Shown here: positions 12,401-24,058 of the stretch, piece by piece
Numbering within the stretch: position 1 is the stretch's first letter
How the letters are laid out: every line of letters starts with the position of its first letter
DNA from: Macrolepiota albuminosa
Taxonomy: Eukaryota; Basidiomycota; Agaricomycetes; Agaricales; Agaricaceae
DNA: 64,000 nt
Assembly: GCA_027475525.1 (NCBI GenBank)
Contig: JAMWFC010000056.1
Span: 744,001-808,000, forward strand
Direction of reading: 5' to 3'
Position numbers and translations under genes: made by a program
The notes under the pieces: model-generated
The model's database searches: none
Seen by the model: only the letters and a program-made list of their open reading frames with translations
What the model was told of the DNA's origin: nothing

Positions 12401-13683
12401 GCTTACTAACTAGTGATGTGCCTCTCTTGCAAAAGAGACTAAAATTCATACAGGAGGCTCGTGAAATACTAAGTACTTATGCTCAGTCTAAGGATAGAAC
12501 ACCAGAGTCAGCTCTAAATTTTTCATTCAAATCAAAAAGTTGCCTCAAGAATATTCAACTAATTCTGAGTACTATAGAGATCAAGATAAGCTATGTCCTC
12601 ACTAACTCTCCATCTCTTGTGTTTTATTATATTATAACTTTGTAGCTATTTATATCTCATAAAAATGTAGAAAAATCTCAGCTAGCATCAGAACCAAAAA
12701 AAGCTGAAGATAAAGATGCAGAGTTGTGAATTCATATAGACATTTCAAGAGTCCAAGATGTTTCTCTCAGCAACAATGTTAAGAGATGTCACAGTCTGAG
12801 CTATTTTCTTAGGAGAAAAAGATTCAAGCTTGTTATTCAGATCTACTCCAGTTTTAAAACTACCAACTGCCACACTGTCAATACTATGTCAATTTACAAA
12901 TTTAAAAGAATAACATATAGTTTAACTTGTAAGTTGACAGAGAAACACCTTTTTTTGTATATAGAAAAGACTGAATTCTTGATTTTTAAAATATTAGAAG
13001 CAACTGCAATTGCCCAAGAAAAAGTTTGATCAGAAACAGCAAGAAATATACTGTGTGTGCAACAGGAGGCCAACAATTAACTAAAGCTGATCATGCCAAC
13101 AATAAAAAAGCATGAAAATTTGACATTCTTTGATGCATTAATGCTGCAAATAATTAGTTGTGTTGCAGCTTTGTTGATTTAGCTGCAGCTAAGTTGATAA
13201 GCTTTTGACATTTTAGCTAACTTTCTTCTAAAGCACAAAGATGAGAGTGTGCTTTTAAAAAAGCTCATCTGAAGTTGACTGTAGAAACATCAACTTCTAA
13301 ATCTTGTTCAAATTTCAAGAGAGGCATGAGTATAAGAAGTCTTGGCTCTTTAGTTGAAGTACTAAAGCATATAAATATTGTATTAGCAAGCTTTTATATT
13401 TTGCCTCTTTTTTATATAATGTCTTTGTCTGAATAGTAGCTGCTCAGAGCTACTCTGAATTTGGTTTACTATTTGTTTCTTAAGCAGTTTTGAATTTGCA
13501 AGATAATGCTTTTTTGTCAGCTACTATAATGAATTTGCATAAGAAAAAAAGCATTTGTTAACTTCAATATTCAATAGATAAATGCATTCATTATTAAACT
13601 ATTATGCAGCAGCCTAGCTTATTTCAATGCTTTCAATTATAAAGAACAAGTTAGATATACTAGCCAATGATGAAGCTAGCAAG
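9471..13683. other. very AT-rich, CpG-poor decayed sequence
   Basis: No intact gene. I see no CG dinucleotide between 9,541 and 9,960. From about 12,380 to 13,080 the plus strand holds long but broken readings (SDVPLLQKRLKFIQEAREIL; TCKLTEKHLFLYIEKTEF) that look like a worn coding sequence I cannot name. Sequence at 11,530-11,760 is rich in CTGC/GCAG motifs. Confidence 0.45.
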
Positions 13684-14083
13684 TACATTGGCTCAAAAAA
13701 TTGCCCCAATGTTTGGCCCTTTTGAAAGGATTCATATGGTGTGCAACAATTACATAAGCAAAAAATCATAGAAATTCACATGACATACAACTGCATCCTG
13801 GCTTCATAATGACGTATAAATCATGTGATTTGGATAAGAACTCGCTGATTAATAAATTGAACAAAATATTCAATTATTGGGGCAGTTTTTTGACTCACTT
13901 TAATTTTTATATTTTCTCAATACTTTTCAGCAGTAGAAGATGGAAACACCTTGTGAGAAGTATAAACAATGTCATGTGACCTTGTTTGTACTAATTTGAC
14001 ATGTTCAACTTCAATCAATCACCTTTTTAACACTCTAACATCATCATGTGACCTGTTTCTGCTGCCAATTGCTCTTCTGTTGC

Positions 14084-14237
14084 TTCTCTCCTCAATGAGG
14101 GGTATTCTCAGCATCAAATCCAAGCAAAAACTGGCCTGGGAAAGGGCACTGTGGGGAGGATTCTCTCCTCAATGAGGGGTATTCTCAGCATCAAATCCAA
14201 GCAAAAACTGGCCTGGGAAAGGGCACTGTGGGGAGGA
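14084..14237. repeat. 77-bp tandem duplication
   Basis: Bases 14084-14160 and 14161-14237 are identical; one further base matches by chance. Confidence 0.9.
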
Positions 14238-14405
14238 TCAGCAAAGAGCTGGAGAGCAACAAAGAGAATCATTCTGGAAGTCATCCTTTCAAGCTTGCAG
14301 CATGTGACAAACAGTCTATTATTTGTCAAATTACTACTGGAAAGCTGGATAATGCTGTTCAAGCTACACAGTTCATTAATTCTGTCATCTCTGGTCCTGT
14401 CAATC

Positions 14406-14559
14406 CTCAGACAGTCAGAAATGCATTGAAGGAGGCAGGCTTTTGCTCAGCAACAAAAAAGAAAGTTCCTATGCTTAAGGCTCTCAGACAGTCAGAAATG
14501 CATTGAAGGAGGCAGGCTTTTGCTCAGCAACAAAAAAGAAAGTTCCTATGCTTAAGGCT
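14406..14559. repeat. exact 77-bp tandem duplication
   Basis: Bases 14406-14482 and 14483-14559 are identical and both flanks mismatch. Confidence 0.92.
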
Positions 14560-14972
14560 GCTCATTGTGCAAACTAGCTCAAATTTGCTCAGCATCATGA
14601 AAACTAGACAGTGGAGGATTGAAAAAGGGTTTTGTAGAGTGATGAGACAAAGATTGATCAGATTGGATCAGATGAGAAGATATATGTGTGGAAAATTCCA
14701 GGAGAACCACTATCTGATCGCACCACTATACCAACTGTCAAGCATGGAGGAGGAAATAATTTAATGGTATGGGGCTGCATGGGTTGGAATGGAGTAGGGA
14801 AGCTTATAGAAGTTCAGGGAAAGATGGATGCTGCACAGTATTGTGAGACTTTGGATGAGGGAGTGGTAGAAAGCTTTGAAAAGTTGGAAATAAAGGAGGA
14901 AAGACAATATTTTCAGCAGGACAACGACTCAAAACACATTTCCAAATGGGCAACAACCTGGTTTTCTGATAA

Positions 14973-15126
14973 CAACATCATTGTAATATCCTGGCCTGCC
15001 CAATCCCCTGACCTCAATCCCATTGAACATCTCTGGGTTTACATCAAGCCAACATCATTGTAATATCCTGGCCTGCCCAATCCCCTGACCTCAATCCCAT
15101 TGAACATCTCTGGGTTTACATCAAGC
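14973..15126. repeat. exact 77-bp tandem duplication
   Basis: Bases 14973-15049 and 15050-15126 are identical. The copy repeats the transposase segment around SPDLNPIEHLW. Confidence 0.92.
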
Positions 15127-15224
15127 ACAAACTTTTGGAGTATGAGGTATCCTCTAAAGGAGTGCATGAGTTGTGGGAGAGAGTGGTCAAGGAGTGGAAT
15201 GAAATACCATCAGAGGTATGCCAA

Positions 15225-15378
15225 AGCCTCATAGAGAGCATGCCTAGAAGGATCAAGGCAGTTATAAAGGCAAATGGAGGCCATACCAAGTATTAGATAT
15301 GAGCCTCATAGAGAGCATGCCTAGAAGGATCAAGGCAGTTATAAAGGCAAATGGAGGCCATACCAAGTATTAGATATG
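15225..15378. repeat. 77-bp tandem duplication
   Basis: Bases 15225-15301 and 15302-15378 are identical; one more base matches. It duplicates the transposase C-terminus and stop. Confidence 0.9.
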
Positions 15379-15612
15379 AAAATTGGAATAAATTAGAGTG
15401 GGTCAAAAAACTGCCCCAATAATTGAATATTTTGTTTGATTTATTAATCAGTGAGGTCTTATTCAAATCACATAATTTATACATCATTTTGAAGCCAGAA
15501 TGCAGTTGTATGTCATGTGATGTTCTACAATTTTTTGCTTATATAATTGTTGCACAGCATGTGAATCTTTTCAGAAAGGCCAAACATTGGGGCAGTTTTT
15601 TGAGCCAGTGTA

Positions 15613-16379
15613 GCTTGATTTTCTATGCATGTTCATATATATTTATTATAATTTGCTTATTGCAGTTGACTTAGCAAATTGATTTGCAGATTTGCAACTG
15701 AATAGACAGTCTCCACATCTTCAGCTTGCTTTTTTTGACTCTTTTAAAAAAATTTATACAGCTTTTAAGATAAAAAATTGATCAGATAGTTACAAGTATT
15801 TAGCTGTTTTAAAAACTAATACAAAGCTACATTAAACTTTTCAGGCTATCTGCTAGATTTTAAGCTTCCATCATTGTTTCAATTCAATATTGAAAGTCCA
15901 CAGAATGGAGGCATGGGATGAATGCAGAATGCGTTTTAGACAGCAGTATCATGGTCACATGCCTTATCCAACTCTATTCTGTACCACTACATAGTACCTT
16001 CTCTGTATTAAATTTTGCTCACCTTGAAACAGTGGCCAGTGATAATAGAGAAGTTGTGATGTCTTAGGATTGTGTTGAGTCATTCAAGAAAAAGGCATTG
16101 TGTAAGGACTGTAATAGAATTAGACATATTGTGGTATGAAGCAATGTTCTGAGATGTGTTATTGTAGTTTGCAGTATAATGTAGAAATAGTGCATTGATA
16201 GGATTGAGGTGGTCTTGCTTTGTGAGGATGATATCCTCACCCCTTTTTCCTTCCATTTTTGTGTTAGGAAGATGTAGTACTCATGAACTGGCACAAGTCA
16301 TAGGTGGTTTAAAGTTGCCCCATGTTGGAAAGAGAGATGAGTTGAATGTATGATCAAAAATAGATAGAATTTTGCCTAG
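15613..16379. other. AT-rich spacer, no gene
   Basis: No domain seen. It separates Tc1-like copy A from the DIRS-like remnant. Confidence 0.4.
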
Positions 16380-18190
16380 ATGGATTTGATCTCAGAAACA
16401 AGCAAATGCCATGAACAGGATGCAGCAATCTAAGGAAGAGGACAAATCCACCAATTTCTCAATATATAATAATATGTCTCTGAAAACAGGGGGTTGTTTT
16501 GGATAAAAAAAAAACTAAGAATATTGATTTTCAATCTCTTTAATAACATATTTCAGCTAGATGCCACCTTAATATGCATAGCCATTTTTGATATGCTAGG
16601 CACATACAGCATCACATTTAGCTGAAACTGTTCTTCCTGCCACTCAGCCAGAGAAGGAAGCTGCAAAGTCACAGAGGAGAGATTCAGATACAGGGAGTGT
16701 TTTGTCATTGGAGATCGCATTTATATAGCAATAATTGATGAATTGCTTGACTGCCACACTATAAATATGCCTTGTAGAAGGCTTCCAAGCATGTTGGATG
16801 ATTGCCTTAGCTTGTACGGATGAGAACAAGATCTGAATATTTGCTGAATGTGCTTGCTAATTGAAGGGGCAATAGAAAAGTTGTGAGTCTGAATAGATGG
16901 GCAAATGTGATGTGTTGGGTGGGGTAGAAATATGAAGAAGAGGTCAGAGACAAATATTGAAGCAAGTGTGGTCAATGCTTGATTGAAGGAATCTGAAGTC
17001 ATGGAGAGGAGACTGCTTAGAGTTAGATTGGTTATCTGGAGAAGTATGACAAAGCCATTTATTTATGCATATGGTAATGAAACAAAACCATTTATTTGCA
17101 TATATAGTACTGAATTTGAACACAAACAACTAAAGAGTGGTGATTTTCAACAAGAACAAACAATGGAAGGCCAGATAGGCCTGATGTGAGAACATATAAT
17201 GCGAGAATGTATGAAGTAAGAGAACTATTTATCTGCAGGAAGATTGGAGTGAGAAACACTTGGTGCAATGAGAGTTTTAAGGTATGTGGAAATTGAAGGG
17301 GGAAAGGGGGAAAGAAATTTTTGATAAGGGAAAATTCCATGAGATGGGGTGTCTGCAAGATTATCCACAGTTGGAATCTATGATGTAGTAATCCACAGAG
17401 AGTGATTCTGAAAATTTGACACAATATTTTGGAGAATGAAATTAGTAGCAGAATTTCTTGAATGTCCTGCTCATAGGGCATCTATGCAACCTGTGTTGTT
17501 GGAGTGAATGATTATATAGCAGTCATGATATTTAGCTGTGATAAGTGTCTGCACTGCTAAGTCAATAGCTACCATCTCTGCCCAGCTGATGTTTCATTCA
17601 GTTGTCTTCTATCCTAGTAATAGTTTCCAGGCAAGCCATTTCCCATTCAGATTCAGACCTATGCCCCAGAAAGTGGAGGCGTTGATGTGCAGTATAATGT
17701 TGAGATGTGCAGAAGGTCAAAAAATTTTGAAAAAGCATTCAGAAATCAGAGTGTCATTCCACCACTGTATGTCTGACATGACAGCAGGAGTAATTTGGTG
17801 TTTAACCCAAGGTGGGGAGTTTGGGAGAAAAGCCACTCAGAACTTGTATAAACAGGAAAGATGGAAATGCCCAGCTGATACAACAAGTGTGACGTGGTTG
17901 AGAGTATCAATAACAAACTCTGTTATTTGAAGGCTTACAAAGGCTTCAAGTGTCCAGGAAGAGAGTTTGCCAAGATATTTATCTTGTTTAGGAGTTGGTA
18001 AGGACACAGTCTTGTTTTTGATAGACCATTCAAAGCCTATGTATGTAAAGGTGGAAGCAAACAGAATGAATTTATCAGGTGCCCAAGGCCAGCCAAACTC
18101 CTTAGCTATGGACCATATAAGATCTTCCGAGTAGGAGTAATAGAAAGAGTTGCAATGAAAGGCTTTGATTTGATTTATATTTACTTGTTT
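16380..18190 (-). mobile_element. decayed DIRS-like (tyrosine recombinase) retroelement
   Basis: Read on the minus strand, three enzyme parts appear in order. Reverse transcriptase C-terminal part (18,199-17,837): KEFGWPWAPDKFILFAS, FTYIGFEWS and KYLGKLSSW. RNase H (about 17,692-17,480): HINASTFWGIGLNLNGKWLA, then SWAEMVAIDLAVQTL and HSNNTG, where HSDNTG is expected. Tyrosine recombinase N-terminal domain (16,829-16,644): WKPSTRHIYSVAVKQF and SESLLCDFAASFSG. The order RT-RNase H-YR is that of DIRS-like elements. Many stops interrupt all frames, and the RT N-terminus is missing. Asp-to-Asn changes fit transition-type decay. Confidence 0.7.
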
Positions 18191-19250
18191 GACTAACAAC
18201 TGCTTAATTATTCATTTTAATTGCAATTTACTCAACTATTATAAAGTAGTTTATGCTGATAAATTATGCCACCCATATTTCAAGAAGGATCTAAAGGCAC
18301 TGAAGCTTATATTAAGCTACTTTTACAAGTTATTTTCTGAGGGTGATCTCACAGAGTACAAGTTTTATGATCTGTTAGGCAACAAGAGTGCTATCTGCCT
18401 CAAGACTAGATTTTATGCTTTTAAAAAAAAACTCACTGTTTAAAGAAGTGCCTATACCTGATAGATTTGATGAATATGGGGCTCTTGCTTGGATCCTGTC
18501 TGATAGTATCTACATGCATACAAATGACAATGTCATAACTTTTGAGGAGCTTGTCCCTAATCCTAAAACAAAGTATGCTTAATTTGTGTGTATATTTTGA
18601 TCATACTCTGATTTTACTTCATTTCTTTTAGGCAACCTGAGAAGAAGAAAGCTTATTCAGATTTGTTAAAGAAGATGCCTAGGTACATATATATTAGATA
18701 TTATATATATGTTATTTTATTTTTCTGTTTCTTATTCTAGCCTAGTCATGTATCAGTGCTACTTAGTGGTATTTGCAACAATTTGGCACATTATTTTTGC
18801 ACACTAAACATATGGAATTATTGGCCAAACCCTCAGCTGTTTTTACCCATCATGTAAAGCACTGAGGATTAATTATCTGCTTTACTCTACAAAGTTCCTT
18901 TCATATAGGCCACTTAGTGGAAGCCACTGTTACATTTTGCACAGTCAAAGTGGGACACAAGAATGCACCATTGGTTCACTTAGATAAACTGCTTGTTGCT
19001 AGGACTGCAACCCAGGTGGATGTTTTTTTTTTGCTTTTCTTATCATTTTTTACTAACAATGCATGCCAGTTGCTGAATGATAGGATAGCACAACTTCAAA
19101 TAGCATTTCCTTTTCAACCATCTTGCATATCTCACAAGAGAAACTTGCAAGAAGATCCAGATGATTTTTCCACTCATTGCATCAAATGCTCTGTGGTTGA
19201 CAATGAAGATGCTCTGCATCCTCTTACTAAGGCTGACTGAAAAGCACACT
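18189..19250 (+). pseudogene. worn coding sequence of unknown type
   Basis: Plus-strand frames at 18,189-18,582 (LFSEGDLTEYKFYDLLGN; VPIPDRFDEYGALAWILSD) and 18,917-19,240 (HKRNLQEDPDDFSTHCIKC) look protein-like. Possible intron borders sit near 18,574 (GTATGC) and 18,632 (TTTTAG). I recognise no family. The sequence is CpG-poor like the rest of the island. It may be the 5' part of another element rather than a host gene. Confidence 0.3.
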
Positions 19251-19904
19251 GCTCTTTTTGTTTATGCTAGCTGTACAAAATACGTTGTATTGCTTTTCAA
19301 TTTTATTTGCTAATAAATTTTCACTGTTTTATACTATTTATTGTTTCATGAGTCGCGTGCGCCGCTACGATAAATAAAGGGTAAGGGATGGACACACACC
19401 CTCGGTCAGTGTGGGTTCTCGACATCGGGCTTCCGATAATCTGCGTCTGCGGCGCATCGTCACCGTGCTGTCAGCCTCGACGCGTCCCTTGTGGCTGTCT
19501 AGTTCTGAACCCACTGTGGCTCCATTTTGTTGAGAAAGATTAGTTAGCACAGGCCAGATATCGCACGCAGGAAACTGATTGTTCTCAGTCGATCACCCGG
19601 ACTCCAGGATCTCTGTATCTTGGTGATCACTAAATACGAGAATCATACATTGGGACGGAGAGAAACTATAACAGCCTGTGAGATAGATTTTTAGAGATGG
19701 GCGTCAGAGTTGAACGCCACACTATATTGTATGCCATCATCAAATCTAAGCACAAGCTAGTTGAAATGCAGAAAAGTTCGCTTGATCTCAGACGACCTTA
19801 GTATTATTGACACGCTGCCTTGCGAACCGCTAGCTTACAGGCCCCATATCAATACAACATCAAGGCAAGGAGGGTATCGTATGTAGATACATAACAAGAT
19901 TATA
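19251..19904. other. edge of island, intergenic
   Basis: Base composition changes sharply near 19,335, where CpG-rich sequence resumes (GAGTCGCGTGCGCCGC). No gene seen; this includes the 3' region of the minus-strand gene ending at 19,905. Confidence 0.5.
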
Positions 19905-21803
19905 TCACTGACTCTCATCAGCAGGCTCAGGACTCGGATCCTTCAACCAGCCTCCGAAATCCACATCCACATCCTTCTCCATAAACTTGCTCACCAGATC
20001 CACGTTCCCATCGACATCGAACTGGGAATTATACTTCATCCATCCGAGCGCTTTTTCCTTCCCGTCAACTTGTGTCGACGTGAATGGAGGATCAAACCCG
20101 TTTGCCTGCCCATCCTCAGGCTCCGAGTCAGAGTCGGACGCTGCAAGAGAGGAGAGAGATCGAGCAGGAGACGCGATGAGTTTATACACGGAGGATCGGT
20201 CGCGATCGTCTGGATCCTCGTCATTGGTAAGGGGCGCGGCGTAGTCGTACATACCCGTAGCCATGCTGTAGATATTTGTTGTCGAGAGATCATCGGGCCG
20301 CTCAGGCTCCAGCTCTCCTCCATGCTCCAAATCGTTTACCTTTCCTGTTTCTTCCTTTCCTTTTTGAGGAGACTGTGGGGAAAGAACCTTTTCCACAGCT
20401 TCAATCTCAGTTTCTTCAGTACGTGTCACCTTCGAAGAACTATTTGGGCTCCGCAATTTGCGTTGGAATGACGCGGCCTTCGCCTTCTTGGATGACGCGA
20501 TGAGATCAATAAGTCTAGGCAACTGCGCACGCTGTGGAGTTACTATCGGGGTGATAGGGATTACGGCGTCTGGCGGCGTTGGGGAACGCGCTGAAGTTCG
20601 TATGGCAGAATCCTCTTTAACCTTTGCCTTCTTCATGGCCTGCGGGGGCGTCACCGAGCGTGCACGCTTCTCCCGCTGTGCTTCAATTATGGTGGATTGT
20701 GGAATGTCTCGCGTTGGATTAGACGGTCCTTCGGAAAGGGTAGGCATTGTTCCCCGATGGCCGTACGTACGGAAACTGGGTGGGGTAGGGAGGGGCGAGG
20801 ACTGTGAAAGCGGAGCGAAAATTATCGGCTCTGGCTTGTGTCTTTTCTGAGTTTTGTCGTTCGGAGTTGACGTATCAATCTGGGAGAAGGAAGGCGGCAG
20901 AAAGGACTAATCAATTCGTCAGGGTTTGTTTTCGAGTAACGAAACCAGGATGAATTAACTTACAGATTCTGATAAGTCTTGGATGGGGCGTGGCTGTTGG
21001 GGGCTGCTCGAATTAAGTGGGGTTTCATCGGGCACATGAGGTAGGGGTTTTGAGCCAAAACTTGATGGGGCCGTAACGGCATGACTTGCAGATGCCTTCG
21101 AATAACCTTTAGGCTTGCCAACAACATTCAGGCTTGATCGCTTGACGACAGGAAAACTCAGAGACGTCATCGTTCGTTTCTCCTTAGCTAAGATATTTTG
21201 TTCTGTTGAAGCCCGTTGAATCTCCTTTTGCTGAGATATGGAGACAATGGGTGCACTTTCTACTGGGGCAACCTCAATGTCGCGTTGCCAGTTCTGTACC
21301 TTCTTCTTAACACGATCCTCTTGCGCCCACTTCGCTTCCCACTCCTCCCATTCCTCTTCGGTTTCAGCATTGATCCAACCGGAGCTTGACTCGGCCATCT
21401 TACCCTCGGTTGTCGTGTCCAGCCACCGCCTCCGTCTCGTGACATTGAGTCTGAGCAGCTGTACAACTGCAGACCACTTCCCATCAGCAGGATCCCCGTT
21501 GGCATATTTGAAAGCCTCCTGTACTCGTTGTCGCAGGGCTTGCACACGAGCGGTCGATTGCTCTTCACTGCAAGGAGACACAGGTCGCGAAGACGGGACT
21601 TCTTGCACCTTGGTGGCCAAAGCAACGTGTCTTTTGGACATTCGCTCCAGATAAGCTTTTGGAAAGGGTTTAGTCGCAGAACTTGACAAAGACGACGAAG
21701 GCGTGGCGTAGAATATTGGAGTGTAAAGAGTCTTTGAGTTCGCAACACGAGGTATACCCCGCAACTCAGTGTGAGCCATGGTTTTATGTGGCGCAGATGG
21801 CAC
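19905..21803 (-). CDS. hypothetical protein, largely disordered
   Basis: Two exons on the minus strand, 21803-20964 and 20879-19905, with one 84-nt intron (GTAAGT...CCCAG) in phase 0. They give 604 residues and a clean stop. The N-terminal half holds the only compact-looking part (about residues 80-175): RVQALRQRVQEAFKYANGD, NVTRRRRWLDTTTEG and TEEEWEEWEAKWAQEDR, a charged Trp-containing helix. The remainder is Ser/Pro/Glu-rich with basic KKAK patches that could be nuclear localisation signals. It ends with KYNSQFDVDG and VDVDFGGWLKDPSPEP, which looks like a short conserved tail. I recognise no family. TCACGTGA lies about 43 bp upstream of the start. A second Met at residue 9 is an alternative start. 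Confidence 0.75.
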
Positions 21804-23872
21804 AAATGCGACGGCTGGCGAAACGAGAGAAGGATTGGATGAACTTCACGTGATATCATCGAACGATGGACCTTGTGGCTGTGTCATCAGGTTCCTTTCC
21901 CAAATTACCAACGTTTAAGTACAGCTCACGGCGTTTAATTCTCTTTGTTTCATTGTCGAAGCTTCTTCTTGCACCTTTGAGGTAGCCAACCAACCATCTT
22001 GCGTCTATTGGCCTCTCTGTTGCTGCTATCAGCATTTTTTGGTATTCCCTCGCGCGTCTTTAAATTTCGCGTGCTGGCAACTCCTCCGAAGGACCTGGCC
22101 GCTTTCTTATGCATACCCGGCCTCCTCGAACCCGGTCAAACTGTGGCGCCAATTCTTATAACATTTCAAGCCGAATCAAACAGACTCGCGACCTGATCCT
22201 TCGGCCAACCTCGATGGAAGCTGGTAACGACTCAGCTTGACAGTTATCAAGATTTGGTCTCACAATAGATGCTTGTGGGCATTGGTCGTCTTAATCAATT
22301 GCCGTGCCAATGTTAAGGCTGTTGTGTACTGCGGCACGGCGTCCCTTTAGCTCAGTTCCTCATCTGGATTTTTGTGCCGTTCCTAACAATGGGTACAATG
22401 GCTCATAGCTCATCTCGGACAATGCTTAGCTTATATGAAGACTCTTTCTCGTATGGATGGGGAAAAGGATGGTAGAGTTCCGGAATCTGTATCAGCAGTC
22501 CTCGTGGACCTAATGGAGGTCTTTTAACCATCATTACCTAATTCAAACCACAGCGACAGTTACGTCATGCAAATGAACTACAAAGGGCGCCTTGACGAGG
22601 GATGCCTCGTGTGTGCTGTGCTTCGAACGCCTGCAAGAAAATTTGCTGATGCTTATGGGCAATCATTACAGCGCCCGTTTGAACCCCTTCCATACCATTT
22701 TCAAACCCCGTAGCCATCGCTTCTGAGTTTATCGCCGGTCACCTTTTCTGACCGCAAGCGCCTCGTGAAAACTGTGATTGGCTAACGCCGGTAACGTACG
22801 AGTGATTCACGCTGTCCTTGGCGGACGATCGGCACACGAAAAAGGTCATGATGTGTATGATGACCATGTTCTCTCGCAAGATTATACTTCTAATGCTGTT
22901 CCTTCTCCGGGCGCATCGCGCACATTTAACCCTAAAAGTGGCTGAGATATCAGCTCCACATGGACTACATAGGTGATACCCCATTGGATACAAAGCGGGC
23001 TCACCAACGAATCATCGGTCACCACAATCGACGCCAACCAGCAGATTTCCTTGTTATGGCCCCACGAGGCTTGACAGACGAAGAGATCATTGTTTTTATG
23101 GGATTATGGCTCAATTGGTGCATGTAAACTTACGATTTCCGAGTATAGAAGTTTCTATTTTCCCGATTGATCTTCCCCGTGCCCACTGCCATAAACAATA
23201 CCGTAACATATCAACAATCCAGTTGCTCGTACAACCACCCTGGTCTGTGTGTCAGGTAAGGAATACTCATAGAGCCGCATGGCATCAAACGTCATTCTAG
23301 GCATGATATCATTGCGAAGTGTCTTTATTGATAGAAATCATCAGGATAGCCCGTGTCACACGGCCAACCATTTCCCGTGATGGCGGTATATCTAGAACCA
23401 AGAATATCCAACCACGACACGGGAACGAATCTAGTGTGGCATGCCCTGGCACTTATTAGTACTGGCCTAAAAATCGCCATCGTAAGATTCCCTTGCATGC
23501 CGGGAGTTGTATCGCTAATGTATCGTTAAAGCATTCATTGACACCGAGTTGTTGCTCACAACTCAGGTGGCGTAAGCCTCAAATCTGGAGAGTCGTAGCT
23601 TGTGGCTTTCAATGACAAAAATTTAAGTCGAACTGTGCTCTGGAACGATATGGGACCGTGGAATCACCTGTCACAAGATGAAAACATTGCAATAGGGTCC
23701 ACCGATCATTGAGGACAGACACTGACTTTACGTTACACCATTGTTACAATATACCAATATCTGATATCTGATATTTGAGGGATTTTTCCTTATCTGCACT
23801 ACGCAGTGTTCTCAATCATGACCTATGCAGTGCTACAAGGGTAGTTTTTAATATGTCTATCTATGGGTTTAG
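21804..23872. other. intergenic, no gene supported
   Basis: Contains TCACGTGA at 21,846-21,853, probably in the promoter of the gene on the left. Plus-strand frame 21,999-22,196 is short and unsupported. Composition is ordinary, not island-like. Confidence 0.45.
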
Positions 23873-23875
23873 TAA

Positions 23876-24055
23876 CACTGCTGGCACTCAATTGTGTTTC
23901 CTTAGGAAAAAGTCAAAAGAAAACCTGTTGTGTCAATTTCTGATGGAAAAAGTCTTTGAACAAAGGAAATTTGCCTTTTTCTGATGACCAAGAAACGCAA
24001 TGACAGGGTTCTTTGACTCTTTTTCCATTAGAAACACCTTCTGGCCCCAGCAGTG
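23876..24055. mobile_element. short inverted-repeat element (MITE)
   Basis: Imperfect terminal inverted repeats of about 60 bp: CACTGCTGGCACTCAATTGT on the left, and the right end complemented begins CACTGCTGGGGCCAGAAGGT. It is flanked by TAA on both sides (23873-23875 and 24056-24058). It encodes nothing. The 3-bp duplication suits PIF/Harbinger-like or CACTA-like parents; which one is open. A worn relative may lie at 49,840-49,951 (TTTTTCCAATGGAAATACC, then CACCAGCAGTG). Confidence 0.65.
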
Positions 24056-24058
24056 TAA

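Larger units (their letters stand above)
14040..15296 (+). pseudogene. Tc1-like transposase, broken (copy A)
   Basis: Fragments in order: a helix-turn-helix region (GRISKELESNKENH; NPQTVRNALKEAGF), then a DDE_3 region with GGGNNLMVWGCMGWNG, QQDNDSKH and SPDLNPIEHLW. There are 34 residues between the second Asp (QQDN) and the Glu (IEHLW), so this is a DD34E Tc1-type enzyme. Four duplications of 77 bp shift the frame by two each time. At least one true-looking change remains: an in-frame stop in AAACTAGCTC near 14,570. It would cut and rejoin DNA at the TIRs if intact. Confidence 0.8.
13686..15610 (+). mobile_element. Tc1-like DNA transposon, copy A
   Basis: Flanked by TA (13684-13685 and 15611-15612), the Tc1/mariner target duplication. 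Terminal inverted repeats of about 225 bp begin CATTGGCTCAAAAAATTG on the left and, complemented, CACTGGCTCAAAAAACTG on the right. The inner end of each TIR carries the same motif inverted (about 13,873-13,900 and 15,396-15,425). Four 77-bp tandem duplications lie inside, so the real length is probably about 1,617 bp, close to copies B and C. The transposase is broken. Confidence 0.88.

Noticed and set aside
22340..22400. tRNA-like TTTAGCTCAG block
   Set aside because: Resembles an A box but no B box or cloverleaf stems follow at the right distance.
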